In this document: piece by piece, positions 49,469 through 58,027 of the stretch | How the letters are laid out: the number at the start of each line of letters is the position of its first letter | Numbering within the stretch: position 1 is the first letter of the stretch | NCBI GenBank assembly: GCA_964244295.1 | Contig: CAXTIG010000028.1 | Span: forward strand, 1-64,000 | From: JAJAZB01 sp964244295 | GTDB lineage: Bacteria > Bacteroidota > Bacteroidia > Cytophagales > Spirosomataceae | DNA: 64,000 nucleotides | Direction: 5' to 3' | Notes under the pieces: model-generated | The model's input: the letters and a program-made list of their open reading frames with translations, nothing else | Database searches by the model: none | Told to the model about the DNA's origin: nothing | Program-made: the position numbers and the translations under genes

Positions 49469-50182
49469 ATGAAGTTTTTGAAAATGGGAACCGCCGCCCT
49501 GATTGCGATGGTGACACTGGCCGGTTGCAATCCTGATCAGGATACCGAGCCGACGAATTACTACGGCGTGGATTTCAACACCGGCCTTGATGGCTGGACG
49601 GGCGGCTACACCGATTACACCACCGGACTCGACAGCACCACGTTCGAGTTTCAACTGGCGCAGGCGGCCCTGCCCGCCCCACTCGATTCGACGAAGAAGG
49701 GCTACCGGATTTCCGGGCAAAACCGCAGTGACGATTTGTTCATGTACATCAAGCGCAAGGTGAGTGGTCTCAACCCCAACACCAGCTACGACGCGCTGTT
49801 TAGTGTCGATTTTGCCTCGATGTACGCCGACAGCAGCGTGGGCGCGGGTGGCTCTCCGGCCACCTCGGTGTACCTCAAAGCGGGGGCCTCGGCCACCGAA
49901 CCGGTGAAGGTGAAAGACGGCGACACCTACGAATTCAGCCTCGACAAGGGCAACCAGTCGCAGGGTGGAAAGGACGCGGTGCTCCTGGGAAACCTGGCCA
50001 ACGGGTCGAGTCAGATGAAGTACAAAACCGTGAACCGTACCTCGACCCTGCCCCTGCGCGTGAAAACCGACGCCAGCGGCAACCTGTGGCTTTTCGTCGG
50101 CACCGACTCGGGTTTTGAAGGGCTGAACGCGCTCTACTACCAGCGGGTGCAGGTGCAGTTGACGCCGGTGGCGGTGAATTGA
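49469..50182 (+). CDS. Putative secreted lipoprotein, unknown family
   Basis: A 237-residue lipoprotein with signal and lipobox (MVTLAGCN, Cys at residue 20). The mature part looks like a beta-sandwich (YYGVDFNTGLDGWTGGYTDY, YRISGQNRSDDLFMYIKRKVSGLNPNTSYD, GNLWLFVGTDSGFEGLNALYYQRVQV), reminiscent of carbohydrate-binding or fibronectin-like modules. No known family is recognised. The stop TGA lies in the following inverted repeat (AATTGAGTGAGG). Confidence 0.75.
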   Translation: MKFLKMGTAALIAMVTLAGCNPDQDTEPTNYYGVDFNTGLDGWTGGYTDYTTGLDSTTFEFQLAQAALPAPLDSTKKGYRISGQNRSDDLFMYIKRKVSGLNPNTSYDALFSVDFASMYADSSVGAGGSPATSVYLKAGASATEPVKVKDGDTYEFSLDKGNQSQGGKDAVLLGNLANGSSQMKYKTVNRTSTLPLRVKTDASGNLWLFVGTDSGFEGLNALYYQRVQVQLTPVAVN

Positions 50183-50263
50183 GTGAGGGAGGGAGGGAGC
50201 GATTGAGTGAAAAGGGAATACCCTGCCTTTTTACCACTCAATCGCTCCCTCCCTCACTCAATT
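50177..50263. repeat. Word-type inverted repeat (GATTGAGTGAGGGAG)
   Basis: AATTGAGTGAGGGAGGGAGG... and complement; contains the stop codons of both convergent flanking genes. Same word family as 63231-63318. Confidence 0.93.
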
Positions 50264-50637
50264 AGTTTGTACGCGTGGGCCACCAACTCATCCAAACTAA
50301 CCACCCGCAGGGCGGCTTCGTGGGTGGCTTCGAGTACCACGAGCGGGGCCAGGCCCGCCCGGTGGGCTTCGCGCCAGCGGGTCACGCAGAGGCACCAGCG
50401 GTCGCCGGGGCGCAGGCCGGAGAAGCGAAATTCGGGGCGGGGGGTGCTCAGGTCGTTGCCGCGTGAACGCGAAAACTTCAGAAATTCGGCGGTCATTACG
50501 GCGCAGACAGTGTGCGAGCCGGTATCGTCGGGGCCGGTATCACAACAGCCGTCCCGGTAAAATCCGGTAAGTGGGGCGGTCGAGCACGGCAGGAGCGGCT
50601 CGCCGAAAACGTTGCGGGAGGGTTCGCGGTCGGGCAT
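50254..50637 (-). CDS. DUF2237 family protein
   Basis: A 127-residue protein of the DUF2237 family (NVFGEPLLPCSTAPLTGFYRDGCCDTG, GSHTVCAVMTAEFLKFSRSRGNDLSTPRPEF, GLRPGDRWCLCVTRWREA, APLVVLEATHEAAL). Function unknown; conserved cysteines suggest metal or redox chemistry. The C-terminal LIE and the stop are encoded within the adjoining repeat. Confidence 0.9.
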   Translation of the reverse strand: MPDREPSRNVFGEPLLPCSTAPLTGFYRDGCCDTGPDDTGSHTVCAVMTAEFLKFSRSRGNDLSTPRPEFRFSGLRPGDRWCLCVTRWREAHRAGLAPLVVLEATHEAALRVVSLDELVAHAYKLIE

Positions 50638-50666
50638 AAAAAAAGCATTTTGTAAAAATAGGACCG

Positions 50667-51470
50667 TTATTTCTGCCCTTCACAAACCCAAGCTTGGAGG
50701 GGGGAAATTAGCGGCTGGTCACCAAACCGATCGGCCAGCGCATACTGCACGGACTCCCGGATTTTGGGAATCAGCGCGGGATCCCGTTCGCGCAGGGTCA
50801 TGGCGATCGGGTTGCCTTCCACGAAACCGATGGCCGCGCTCAGGGCCGACTCGCTACGCCCCTCTTTTTTGACGGAACTGGCAGTTGGGTTTTTAAAACC
50901 CGCGTCCTGAAGCAAGCCGCGAAGCATTCCTTCGTCGTGCATCGAAAAAGGAATCGAAAAAAATGGGGGTGGCGCGGGAAAATAGGTAGTGATGAGGTCG
51001 TTGCTGAGTTGGGCGGCGGGGTTATGTTCAACGCGGTCCCAGGTGTTAAACAAAAATCGCCCACCTGGTCGAAGTACCCGAAAGGCTTCCCGGCAGGCTT
51101 GGGCTTTGTTGGGTACGAACATGAGTCCGAACTGACAAACGACGAGGTCGAACGAAGCATCGGGAAATGGCAACGCCTGGGCGTCGGCCACTTGCCAGTC
51201 GATGGCTTCCCCGGCCAGCGTGCGTTGCCCCACAGCCATCATGCCGGGGTTGATGTCGGTGGCCACCAAACGCGCCGCAGCGGGCAAGACCCGGCGCAGG
51301 TGCCGGGTCACGCGGCCCGTGCCGCAGGCTACTTCCAACGCTGATTCGATGGCTCGCGATTGCACCCGCGCTGCCAGGTCGAGGGCGTAAGGCTCGAACA
51401 TTAGCGGCCCGAAGTGGCGCTCGTATTGGTCTGGCACCGAACCGGAAAACGAGGGAAGGACCGGGGGCAT
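50667..51470 (-). CDS. Class I SAM-dependent methyltransferase
   Basis: A 267-residue UbiE/COQ5-like methyltransferase: SALEVACGTGRVTRHL (motif I), VATDINPGMMAVGQ, QVADAQALPFPDASFDLVVCQFGLMFV (motifs II and III), AFRVLRPGGRFLFNTWD. The substrate is unknown. The ATG at 51470 was chosen since the extra upstream codons do not resemble the family. It is in a tail-to-head arrangement with the DUF2237 gene on the same strand. Confidence 0.88.
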   Translation of the reverse strand: MPPVLPSFSGSVPDQYERHFGPLMFEPYALDLAARVQSRAIESALEVACGTGRVTRHLRRVLPAAARLVATDINPGMMAVGQRTLAGEAIDWQVADAQALPFPDASFDLVVCQFGLMFVPNKAQACREAFRVLRPGGRFLFNTWDRVEHNPAAQLSNDLITTYFPAPPPFFSIPFSMHDEGMLRGLLQDAGFKNPTASSVKKEGRSESALSAAIGFVEGNPIAMTLRERDPALIPKIRESVQYALADRFGDQPLISPLQAWVCEGQK

Positions 51471-51658
51471 GGATAGGGGGGTTTTGAAACGCTGAAACGG
51501 ATCACCAGCGTTCGTTTCACAAAAATAACCCGTTTTCAACCGAAGATTCCTGGATTTTGGGCAAAACTTACCCGCTCCGGCGAGTAAGCGCATGGCTCGA
51601 AGACGGGACTTTCCTCAGCTTTTCGCATTTTTGGAGAACCAATCGTTTTCCCCTTCCC

Positions 51659-52690
51659 GTGCAACTCCTCCTCCACTCCTTCGACCTTCCCCTCCGCCAC
51701 ACCTTCACCATCACCCACGAATCGCGCGACGTGCAGCCCACGCTCATCGTCGAACTTCGCGACGGCGACTTGAGCGGTTACGGCGAAGCCACCGAAACGC
51801 CGTACTACGGCGTGACGATGGCCAAAATGACCCAGCAACTGGAGGTAGTCCGTTCCTGGATCGAATCCTACGACCTCGACGCGCCGGGGGCCTCGCCCGA
51901 GGAATTTTACGCCTTCATCGAACCGCAGTTACGCGACGAGCACCCCTTCGCCCTCTGCGCCCTCGACGTGGCCGCCAACGATCTTTTCGGAAAAAAACAG
52001 GGCAAGCCACTCTACGAACTCTGGGGCCTCGATCCGGCCAAAAACCCCATCACCGACTACACCATCGGCATCGACACGGTGGAGAAAATGGTAGAGAAAA
52101 TGCAGGAGGTGCCCTTTCCACTCTACAAAATCAAGCTGGGCACGAAAGACGACATCGCCATTGTAAAAGAACTGCGCAACCACACCGAGGCCGTTTTTCG
52201 GGTGGACGCCAACACCGCCTGGGGCGTGGACGAGACAATTTACAACGCCGTCGAACTCCAGAAACTGGGCGTGGAATTCATCGAACAACCCATGCTCGCT
52301 ACCGATTGGGAGGGGATGAAGCGGGTTTTCACCGAAAGCGTATTGCCCATCATCGCCGACGAAAGCTGTATCGTGGAGGCCGACGTGGCCCGCTGCCACG
52401 GCTTTTTCCACGGCATCAACATCAAACTGATGAAATGCGGGGGCCTCACGCCCGCCCGGCGCATGATTGCCCAGGCCCGCACGCTGGGCCTGAAGGTGAT
52501 GGTGGGCTGCATGACCGAATCGAACGTGGGCTGCTCGGCCATTGCCCACCTCCTCCCGATGCTCGACTACGTGGACATGGACGGCATCCTGCTCGTGGAC
52601 GACCAGATTTCGACCGGCGTGACGATTGAGTTGGGGAAGGTGATTTACGCGGAGGAAAATGGCACGGGTGCCCGGCTGATTGCCGCATGA
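51659..52690 (+). CDS. Dipeptide (L-Ala-D/L-Glu) epimerase
   Basis: Enolase-superfamily enzyme of 343 residues of the muconate-lactonizing subgroup. Catalytic and metal residues visible are KIKLGT (Lys base), RVDANTAW (Asp), EFIEQPM (Glu), IIADES (Asp) and INIKLMKCGG (second Lys), with MTESNVGCSA near the end. Ala-Glu epimerases of this form take part in murein peptide reuse. I chose the GTG at 51659 (QLLLHSFDLPLRHTFTITHESRD), which matches the family N-terminus; the longer frame begins in another context. The stop overlaps the next start (ATGA). Confidence 0.88.
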   Translation: MQLLLHSFDLPLRHTFTITHESRDVQPTLIVELRDGDLSGYGEATETPYYGVTMAKMTQQLEVVRSWIESYDLDAPGASPEEFYAFIEPQLRDEHPFALCALDVAANDLFGKKQGKPLYELWGLDPAKNPITDYTIGIDTVEKMVEKMQEVPFPLYKIKLGTKDDIAIVKELRNHTEAVFRVDANTAWGVDETIYNAVELQKLGVEFIEQPMLATDWEGMKRVFTESVLPIIADESCIVEADVARCHGFFHGINIKLMKCGGLTPARRMIAQARTLGLKVMVGCMTESNVGCSAIAHLLPMLDYVDMDGILLVDDQISTGVTIELGKVIYAEENGTGARLIAA

Positions 52691-53817
52691 GTGGCCCCGT
52701 GACGACCGAAAGCCTACCCGGCCGCACCGTCTCCGTCCAAAACCAGGAACTCCTCTGGTTTTCCGGCACGGCCTATCTCGGCATGGGCCACGTCCCGGCC
52801 TTCCGCGAGCGGATGCGCGAGGGGCTGGAACGCTACGGCACCGGCTGGGGCAGTTCGCGGCACAACACGCTGCGGCTGGCCGTGTACGAGGAGGCTGAGG
52901 CAGCACTGGCCCACTTCGTCGGTGCCCCCGCCGCCCTGACGGTTTCGTCGGGAATGCTCGCTGGCCGTGTGGTAGCGGCGGGCTTTAGCCCGCAGACGCA
53001 CACCATCTTCCACGCCCCCGGCGTCCACCCCGCGCTCTGGGGTTCGGGCTACCAACCCGCCACCGAATCGCTCGCCGACTGGTTCAGCCACCTCCCCAAA
53101 CGCGTCGTGGCCTGCGAAAGCGATCACGTCGTCATTGCCACCGACTCGGTCGGCTCGCCGCACACGGGCGCGGTGCCCTTCGACTGGATTCAGAAACTGC
53201 CCGCTTCCAAGCGGGTGACGGTGGTGGTGGACGATTCGCACGGGCTGGGCGTGTTTGGCGAAAGCGGCGAGGGCATTTACGCAAAAATTGCCCCCCTCTT
53301 AGGGGGGGTGTGCGGGCAAGTGCAGCCGGTGGGGGGTACGAGCCAGGCGGGGGGTACGAGCCAGGCGGGTGAGGCGAAGCTCCTCGTCATCAGTTCGCTC
53401 AACAAAGCCCTCGGCGTGCCCGCCGGGGCCATTTTCAGCGATGCCGAGACCATCGCCGCGCTGAAAACTTCTCCCTGGTTCGGCGGCAGTTCGCCCGCTG
53501 CCCCGGCGGGGTTGTGGGCGCTGCAACACGCCTTCGGGCTGTACCGCGAGCAACACCGGAAGCTGTTGGAAAACACCCGATTTTTCGTCGAATGCCTGGG
53601 TGAAACTGCCCAACACTTCGCCTGGATGCCCGATTATCCGGCCTTCACCACAACCGCTGAAGGCTTCCACGATTTTTTGTTGCAAAACGGAATTCTAACC
53701 GCTTCCTTTTCTTACCCAACCCCCGCCGACGCGCCGATTACCCGGTTGGTGGTGAGCGCCTTGCACACGCGAGCGGATTTGGAACGAGTGGCGGCTGTTT
53801 GTCGGAGTTATTTTTGA
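52687..53817 (+). CDS. PLP-dependent alpha-oxoamine synthase-like enzyme (BioF/KBL type)
   Basis: Class I/II PLP enzyme of 376 residues: NTLRLAVYEEAEAALAHFVGAPAALTVSSG, VVVDDSHGLGVFGESGEGI (PLP Asp), VISSLNKALGVPAGAIF (Schiff-base Lys in SSLNKA). In relatives the GQGI and LL(V)(T/I)SSL blocks are about 12 residues apart; here an insert from a repeat adds about 25 (APLLGGVCGQVQPVGGTSQA...). It is translationally coupled to the epimerase gene, so its substrate may be a product of that pathway; biotin or threonine metabolism is not indicated by neighbours. Confidence 0.85.
   Translation: MSGPVTTESLPGRTVSVQNQELLWFSGTAYLGMGHVPAFRERMREGLERYGTGWGSSRHNTLRLAVYEEAEAALAHFVGAPAALTVSSGMLAGRVVAAGFSPQTHTIFHAPGVHPALWGSGYQPATESLADWFSHLPKRVVACESDHVVIATDSVGSPHTGAVPFDWIQKLPASKRVTVVVDDSHGLGVFGESGEGIYAKIAPLLGGVCGQVQPVGGTSQAGGTSQAGEAKLLVISSLNKALGVPAGAIFSDAETIAALKTSPWFGGSSPAAPAGLWALQHAFGLYREQHRKLLENTRFFVECLGETAQHFAWMPDYPAFTTTAEGFHDFLLQNGILTASFSYPTPADAPITRLVVSALHTRADLERVAAVCRSYF
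53291..53366. repeat. Repeat insert inside the PLP-enzyme gene
   Basis: CCCCCCTCTTAGGGGGG hairpin at 53291, then an 18-bp unit (GGGGGGTACGAGCCAGGC) exactly repeated at 53331-53348 and 53349-53366. Each unit encodes six residues (GGTSQA), so the frame is kept. Confidence 0.9.
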
Positions 53818-53844
53818 ATCATCCAACGGCTGGTGGGTAAGCCC

Positions 53845-53890
53845 GGACTGCCAGCCGCTCCACACGCGGGCCTTTCACGGCTGGCAGTCC
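53845..53890. repeat. Inverted repeat upstream of the serine hydrolase gene
   Basis: GGACTGCCAGCCG at 53845 and CGGCTGGCAGTCC ending 53890, 13-bp perfect arms. Confidence 0.85.
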
Positions 53891-53898
53891 TCTTTTCC

Positions 53899-55122
53899 AT
53901 GAATCCAATCCTCCTCGCCCTGGCCCTGACCCACCCCGATTCCACTCTCCTCGAAACCCTCATGCGCACCCGCCCGGCGCAGTTCGAGGCGATTTTACGG
54001 CAGCCTGAAATCCACGAAGTCCAGATTCTCTACACCCAAATTGACCGCGACCGGCGCAACCGGCCCCACTTCCGCACCTTTTCCTACGGGGTGGACAAAA
54101 CCCGCTACTTCTACCCGGCCAGCACGGTGAAACTACCCACGGCGGTACTGGCCCTCGAAAAACTGAACAAACTGAATGTTAAGGGCCTGACGAAAGAGTC
54201 GCCGATGCTGACGGGTACCGCCTACGAGCGGCAAACGGCGGTGGAGCGGGACAGCACCTCGGAAACCGGCCTGCCCAGCGTGGCCCACTACGCGAAGAAA
54301 ATCCTGCTCGTGAGCGACAACGACGCCCACAACCGGCTCTACGAATTCCTGGGTCAGCAGTACCTCAACGAAACCCTGCACGCGAAGGGCTTTCCCGAAA
54401 CCCGCCTCGTTCACCGCCTTCAAGTGGGCATGACCCGCGAGCAAAACCGCCGAACGAACCCGATGAAGTTTCTGGGGACGGACGGAAAGGTGGTGTACAG
54501 CCAGCCCTTGGTGACTTCAGAAAAAGAGTTTGTTCCGAAAATTCCCATCAAAAAAGGTCAGGGATTTCTGCGCGGCGAAACGCTCGTCAACGAGCCGTTC
54601 GATTTTACGTACAACAACTTTTTCCCGCTCGACGAACAGCACAATGTGCTGAAGGCCATTCTGTTCCCGGAAGCCGTCGACCCAAAAATGCGGTTTGATT
54701 TGACCGAAAGTGACTACCGGTTTTTGTACCGATACATGAGCGAATTGCCCACCGAAAGCAAGTTTCCGGCCTACCCAAAACCCGACTACTGGCCCACCTA
54801 CTGCAAATTCCTGTTTTTCGGCAGTGAGAAAGAGGCCGTGGTGCCGAAAAACATCCGCATTTTCAACAAAGTCGGCGATGCCTACGGATTTTTGCTCGAC
54901 AATGCCTACGTCGTGGATTTTGAGCGGGGCATCGAATTCATGGTCAGCGTGGTGATTCACTGCAACGCCGACGGCATTTTCAATGACGACAAATACGACT
55001 ACGACACGGTGGGTTTTCCGTTTATGAAAAACCTCGGCCAGTTGCTCTACGACCACGAGGCGCAGCGGCCCAAAAAGCGTAGGCCGGATTTGAGTAGATT
55101 TGTGATGGAGTACGACAAGTAA
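53899..55122 (+). CDS. Class A beta-lactamase-like serine hydrolase
   Basis: Probable exported enzyme of 407 residues with a short hydrophobic start (MNPILLALALTHP). The penicillin-binding fold motifs are SxxK in YPASTVKLPTAVLAL, SDN in LLVSDNDAHNRLYEFLG and a K-x-G element in NKVGDAYGFLLD. It is longer than true class A enzymes (about 290) owing to an insert around residues 190-260. With a dipeptide epimerase and an NlpC/P60 hydrolase beside it, a peptidoglycan-related role is more likely than antibiotic resistance. Confidence 0.85.
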   Translation: MNPILLALALTHPDSTLLETLMRTRPAQFEAILRQPEIHEVQILYTQIDRDRRNRPHFRTFSYGVDKTRYFYPASTVKLPTAVLALEKLNKLNVKGLTKESPMLTGTAYERQTAVERDSTSETGLPSVAHYAKKILLVSDNDAHNRLYEFLGQQYLNETLHAKGFPETRLVHRLQVGMTREQNRRTNPMKFLGTDGKVVYSQPLVTSEKEFVPKIPIKKGQGFLRGETLVNEPFDFTYNNFFPLDEQHNVLKAILFPEAVDPKMRFDLTESDYRFLYRYMSELPTESKFPAYPKPDYWPTYCKFLFFGSEKEAVVPKNIRIFNKVGDAYGFLLDNAYVVDFERGIEFMVSVVIHCNADGIFNDDKYDYDTVGFPFMKNLGQLLYDHEAQRPKKRRPDLSRFVMEYDK

Positions 55123-55130
55123 TTTTCCAA

Positions 55131-55285
55131 TCTGTCATCCCGAACGCAGTCCGCAACGGAGTTGGAGGGACCTTGTTGGACTGCCGAGAATTCGGCCACT
55201 GGCTACCGCTGGGTCATCGTCCAGCTTACCGGTAGTCCAACGAGTCCCCTCCAACTCCGTTGCGGACTGCGTTCGGGATGACAGA
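55131..55285. repeat. Long inverted repeat, TCATCC class, extended variant
   Basis: TCTGTCATCCCGAACGCAGT..., continuing CCGCAACGGAGTTGGAGGGA and inner TTGTTGGACTGCCG, with matching right arm. The middle block CGCAACGGAGTTGGA is shared with 61625-61778. Confidence 0.9.
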
Positions 55286-55296
55286 AAATGCAAAAA

Positions 55297-56460
55297 ATGA
55301 AACATCTTCTCGCTGCTTTCTTCCTCCTCGCCGCTCCCGCGCTCCGCGCTCAGCAACCCGCCGCGCTCATCGAAGGGATACGCAGGCAATTCGCCCCCGA
55401 CAAGCGCACGGCCATTTTTGAGGTGGCCCTGAGCGAAACCGGCGTACTCAGCGGCAAAACCAACTTACCCGACGCCCGCCAGGCGCTACTGGAAAAGCTG
55501 AACGCCGCCAAAATTCCGTTCACCGACAGCCTCCAAACCCTGCCTGCGGCTACCCTCGGAGCCGACACCCTCGGCGTGGTGCGGCTCAGTGTCGTCAACG
55601 TGCGCAGTACGCCGGAGCAATCGGGCGAACTGGCCACGCAGGCCCTGCTCGGAATGCCGCTGCGCGTGCTCGACCGGCAGGGCGGCTGGTACCGGGTGCA
55701 AACCCCCGACCAGTACATCGCCTGGCTAGAAGGCGGCTCGTTCCGCCGCCTCGACCGCGCCGGATTCGACCGCTGGGGCCGCGCCCGCAAGCTCATCGTG
55801 ACCAGCAACCAAACCACCAGCCGCGCCGAAGCCAGTCCCATCACCCTACCCGTGAGCGATTTGGTGGCGGGTGATTTGCTGGAAAATCTGGGGGAAACCG
55901 GCACCTATTTCCAGGCCGGGTACCCCGACGGGCGGCGGGCGTTCATCCTCAAAACCGAGGCGCAACCCTACGACGCCTGGCTGGATAAGTTGAAAATCAG
56001 CGAGAATTCGTTGGTGCAAACCGGGCAGCGCTTCCTCGGCTTGCCCTACCTCTGGGGTGGCACCTCGGCGAAGGGGGTGGATTGCAGCGGGTTTACCAAA
56101 ACCGTGTATTTTCTGAACGGCTACGTCCTCCCCCGCGATGCTTCCCAGCAAGCCCTGACTGGCGAAGCCATCGACACCAAAACCGGTTTTGAAACCCTTC
56201 GCCCCGGCGACCTCCTGTTTTTTGGCAAAAAACGCGACGACGGTACCGATAGGGAACATCCATTCCGGGTCGTTCACGTGGCGATGTGGATTGGCAACGG
56301 GCGATTTATGCACGCCTCCGACATGGTGCAAATCAATAGCTTCGACCCCGCCGCCCCCGATTACGATGCCTACAACCACCAACGGTTTTTGTTCGCCAAA
56401 CGCCTGCTGGGCACGGCGATGAAGGGCGTGGTGGCGTTGAAGGGGGAAGCATCAAACTGA
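55297..56460 (+). CDS. NlpC/P60 (C40) family peptidase with SH3 domains
   Basis: Secreted cysteine peptidase of 387 residues: signal peptide (MKHLLAAFFLLAAPALRAQ), two bacterial SH3-like parts (VRLSVVNVRSTPEQSGELATQ at about 95-160 and LVAGDLLENLGETGTYFQAGYPDG later) and a C-terminal NlpC/P60 domain (GLPYLWGGTSAKGVDCSGFTK with catalytic Cys, HVAMWIGNGRFMHAS with His). Layout as in Bacillus YkfC-type gamma-D-Glu-diamino acid peptidases. An ATG at 55288 is also possible; no ribosome site distinguishes the two. Confidence 0.9.
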   Translation: MKHLLAAFFLLAAPALRAQQPAALIEGIRRQFAPDKRTAIFEVALSETGVLSGKTNLPDARQALLEKLNAAKIPFTDSLQTLPAATLGADTLGVVRLSVVNVRSTPEQSGELATQALLGMPLRVLDRQGGWYRVQTPDQYIAWLEGGSFRRLDRAGFDRWGRARKLIVTSNQTTSRAEASPITLPVSDLVAGDLLENLGETGTYFQAGYPDGRRAFILKTEAQPYDAWLDKLKISENSLVQTGQRFLGLPYLWGGTSAKGVDCSGFTKTVYFLNGYVLPRDASQQALTGEAIDTKTGFETLRPGDLLFFGKKRDDGTDREHPFRVVHVAMWIGNGRFMHASDMVQINSFDPAAPDYDAYNHQRFLFAKRLLGTAMKGVVALKGEASN

Positions 56461-56470
56461 CATCCCAAAA

Positions 56471-56557
56471 TTGTCATCCTGGAAGGACCTCGTTGGACGA
56501 CCGTTCCCTTCTCAGGAATGCTCACGGTCGTCCAACGAGGTCCTTCCAGGATGACAA
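56471..56557. repeat. Long inverted repeat, TCATCC class, short variant
   Basis: TTGTCATCCTGGAAGGACCT... joins the outer TCATCC directly to the inner GAAGGACCTCGTTGGACGACCG; arms of about 36 bp, nearly perfect. Confidence 0.93.
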
Positions 56558-56566
56558 GGATTTCTA

Positions 56567-56606
56567 ACAAAAAAGCTCACTGCGTACTACGCAGTGAGCT
56601 TTTTTG
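56567..56606 (-). terminator. Bidirectional intrinsic terminator
   Basis: Stem AACAAAAAAGCTCACTGCGT and complement around a two-base loop, just past the susD 2 stop and also downstream of the peptidase gene. Confidence 0.9.
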
Positions 56607-56621
56607 TTAGAAATCTACCCT

Positions 56622-57926
56622 TCAAATCGCCGGGTCCGTCGGCGTATTCGCTGAGTTGTTATCCCGCTCGGTGGCGGGGTAGGGGTAAAAATTGCGGTTG
56701 CGCTCCGACCCCGCCGCCGCGCTCGCCGCCGGGCGACCGAAGCGGCGGCTGTCTTCCAGCGATAACCCGCTCATGAACAACTCGATGCGGCGGTTGCGGT
56801 AAATTTCCGTCAGCACGTCGGCCCCGGTTTTTGCTCCGGTGTAGGCGGGCAGCCCGGCTCCGAGGCCCCAGGCATCGGTGGTTTTGGTCAACACGCCGTT
56901 GAGTTCCTTGATGGCGTTGTCCAAATCGTTCTTGCGGGCGTAGGCTTCGGCTTTGATGAGCGTGATTTCGCCCGGCAGGTAAATCGGAATCTCCGCGTTG
57001 CTGGCCGCAAAAAAGCCCTTGCCCCGGTACACGCCGTTGGTGGGTGTGCGGCTGGTAAAGTAAAAATCGAGGCGCTTGTCGGCCGGGTCGGGTTTGAGTG
57101 CGAGGGGCAGGCCCAGGTTCAGGTCGGTGGGCTGGTACACGTTGGCGTTGCTCAGGGCCGTCTCGAAAATCGGGTTGCGGGTGTTGTCGTCGAATTTGAA
57201 GAGCGATTTTTTGGTCAAATCCACCTTGCCCGCCGCCGCCAGTGCCTTGTCAGTATCGCCTAAAAACAAGGCGTAGCGGGCAATGAGCGCGTTGAGCGTG
57301 TTGGGGTAGTCGATGCCCGCCACGATTTTAGCCGAAAACGCGGGCGAAATCGTGCCCGCGCCGAGGGCCGTCTGGGCGCTTTCGAGCAGGGCGATGGCCG
57401 CTTTCAGCGCGTCGGCTCGCGGACTAAACGTGGCGGCGGCCCCGGTGGTGATGGTTACAGACTCCCAAAACTGCGCCATCGTGCCCAGCGCCAGCGCCTT
57501 AAAAATCGAGGCGTGGGCCTGAAGGTTGGCCTTCAGCGTGGGGTCGGTCACGATGCCGAGGTTATTCAAAATCAGGTCGGCGTTGGCTTTGGTCAGGTTG
57601 CTGGTTTCCCAAAGGTTACGAACCACGGCGTTGTTGGAATTTACATTGGCGGCCCCCTTGCCGAGGTTGTCTTCATCGGTGTTGCCCGCGTTGAGCACGA
57701 TGAGGCCCCGTGTGCTGAGGCCGTCGGCGGTGACGGCGTTGTACACCACGCCGACCCGGCTAATGGTGTAGCGGTATTGCAGCCCGTTGGCCAGGGCCAG
57801 CAGGCCGTTTACGTCGCTGACGGCCTGCGTTTCGCTGGCCGAACTGGGGTTCAAAAATTCCTGGTTGCAGCCCCCCGCGCCGAGGAGCAGGGAGAAGAGC
57901 AGGAAGGGGAGTTTGGTGAGTTTCAT
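56622..57926 (-). CDS. SusD/RagB-type lipoprotein 2
   Basis: Surface lipoprotein of 434 residues, lipobox LLLGAGGCNQ (Cys about residue 20), then FLNPSSASE as in SusD. The helical TPR-like region and the C-terminal EITLIKAEAYARKNDLDNAIKELNGVL and EIYRNRRIELFMSGLSLEDSRRFGR segments are SusD hallmarks. The ATG at 57926 was chosen; longer frames run into a repeat. It is paired with the SusC gene upstream on the same strand. Confidence 0.93.
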   Translation of the reverse strand: MKLTKLPFLLFSLLLGAGGCNQEFLNPSSASETQAVSDVNGLLALANGLQYRYTISRVGVVYNAVTADGLSTRGLIVLNAGNTDEDNLGKGAANVNSNNAVVRNLWETSNLTKANADLILNNLGIVTDPTLKANLQAHASIFKALALGTMAQFWESVTITTGAAATFSPRADALKAAIALLESAQTALGAGTISPAFSAKIVAGIDYPNTLNALIARYALFLGDTDKALAAAGKVDLTKKSLFKFDDNTRNPIFETALSNANVYQPTDLNLGLPLALKPDPADKRLDFYFTSRTPTNGVYRGKGFFAASNAEIPIYLPGEITLIKAEAYARKNDLDNAIKELNGVLTKTTDAWGLGAGLPAYTGAKTGADVLTEIYRNRRIELFMSGLSLEDSRRFGRPAASAAAGSERNRNFYPYPATERDNNSANTPTDPAI

Positions 57927-57950
57927 GAATTGAAAATGAGTTATGTCCTC

Positions 57951-58020
57951 GTAGGGGTGGGGCTTGCCCTCGCGCTTGCCATTCCGAGACGCTGAGGGCG
58001 GGGGCAAGCCCCACCCCTAC
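57951..58020. repeat. Inverted repeat between susC 2 and susD 2
   Basis: GTAGGGGTGGGGCTTGCCC at 57951 and GGGCAAGCCCCACCCCTAC ending 58020, 19-bp perfect outer arms. It fills the gap between the two genes of one operon. Confidence 0.93.
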
Positions 58021-58027
58021 CAAAGGG

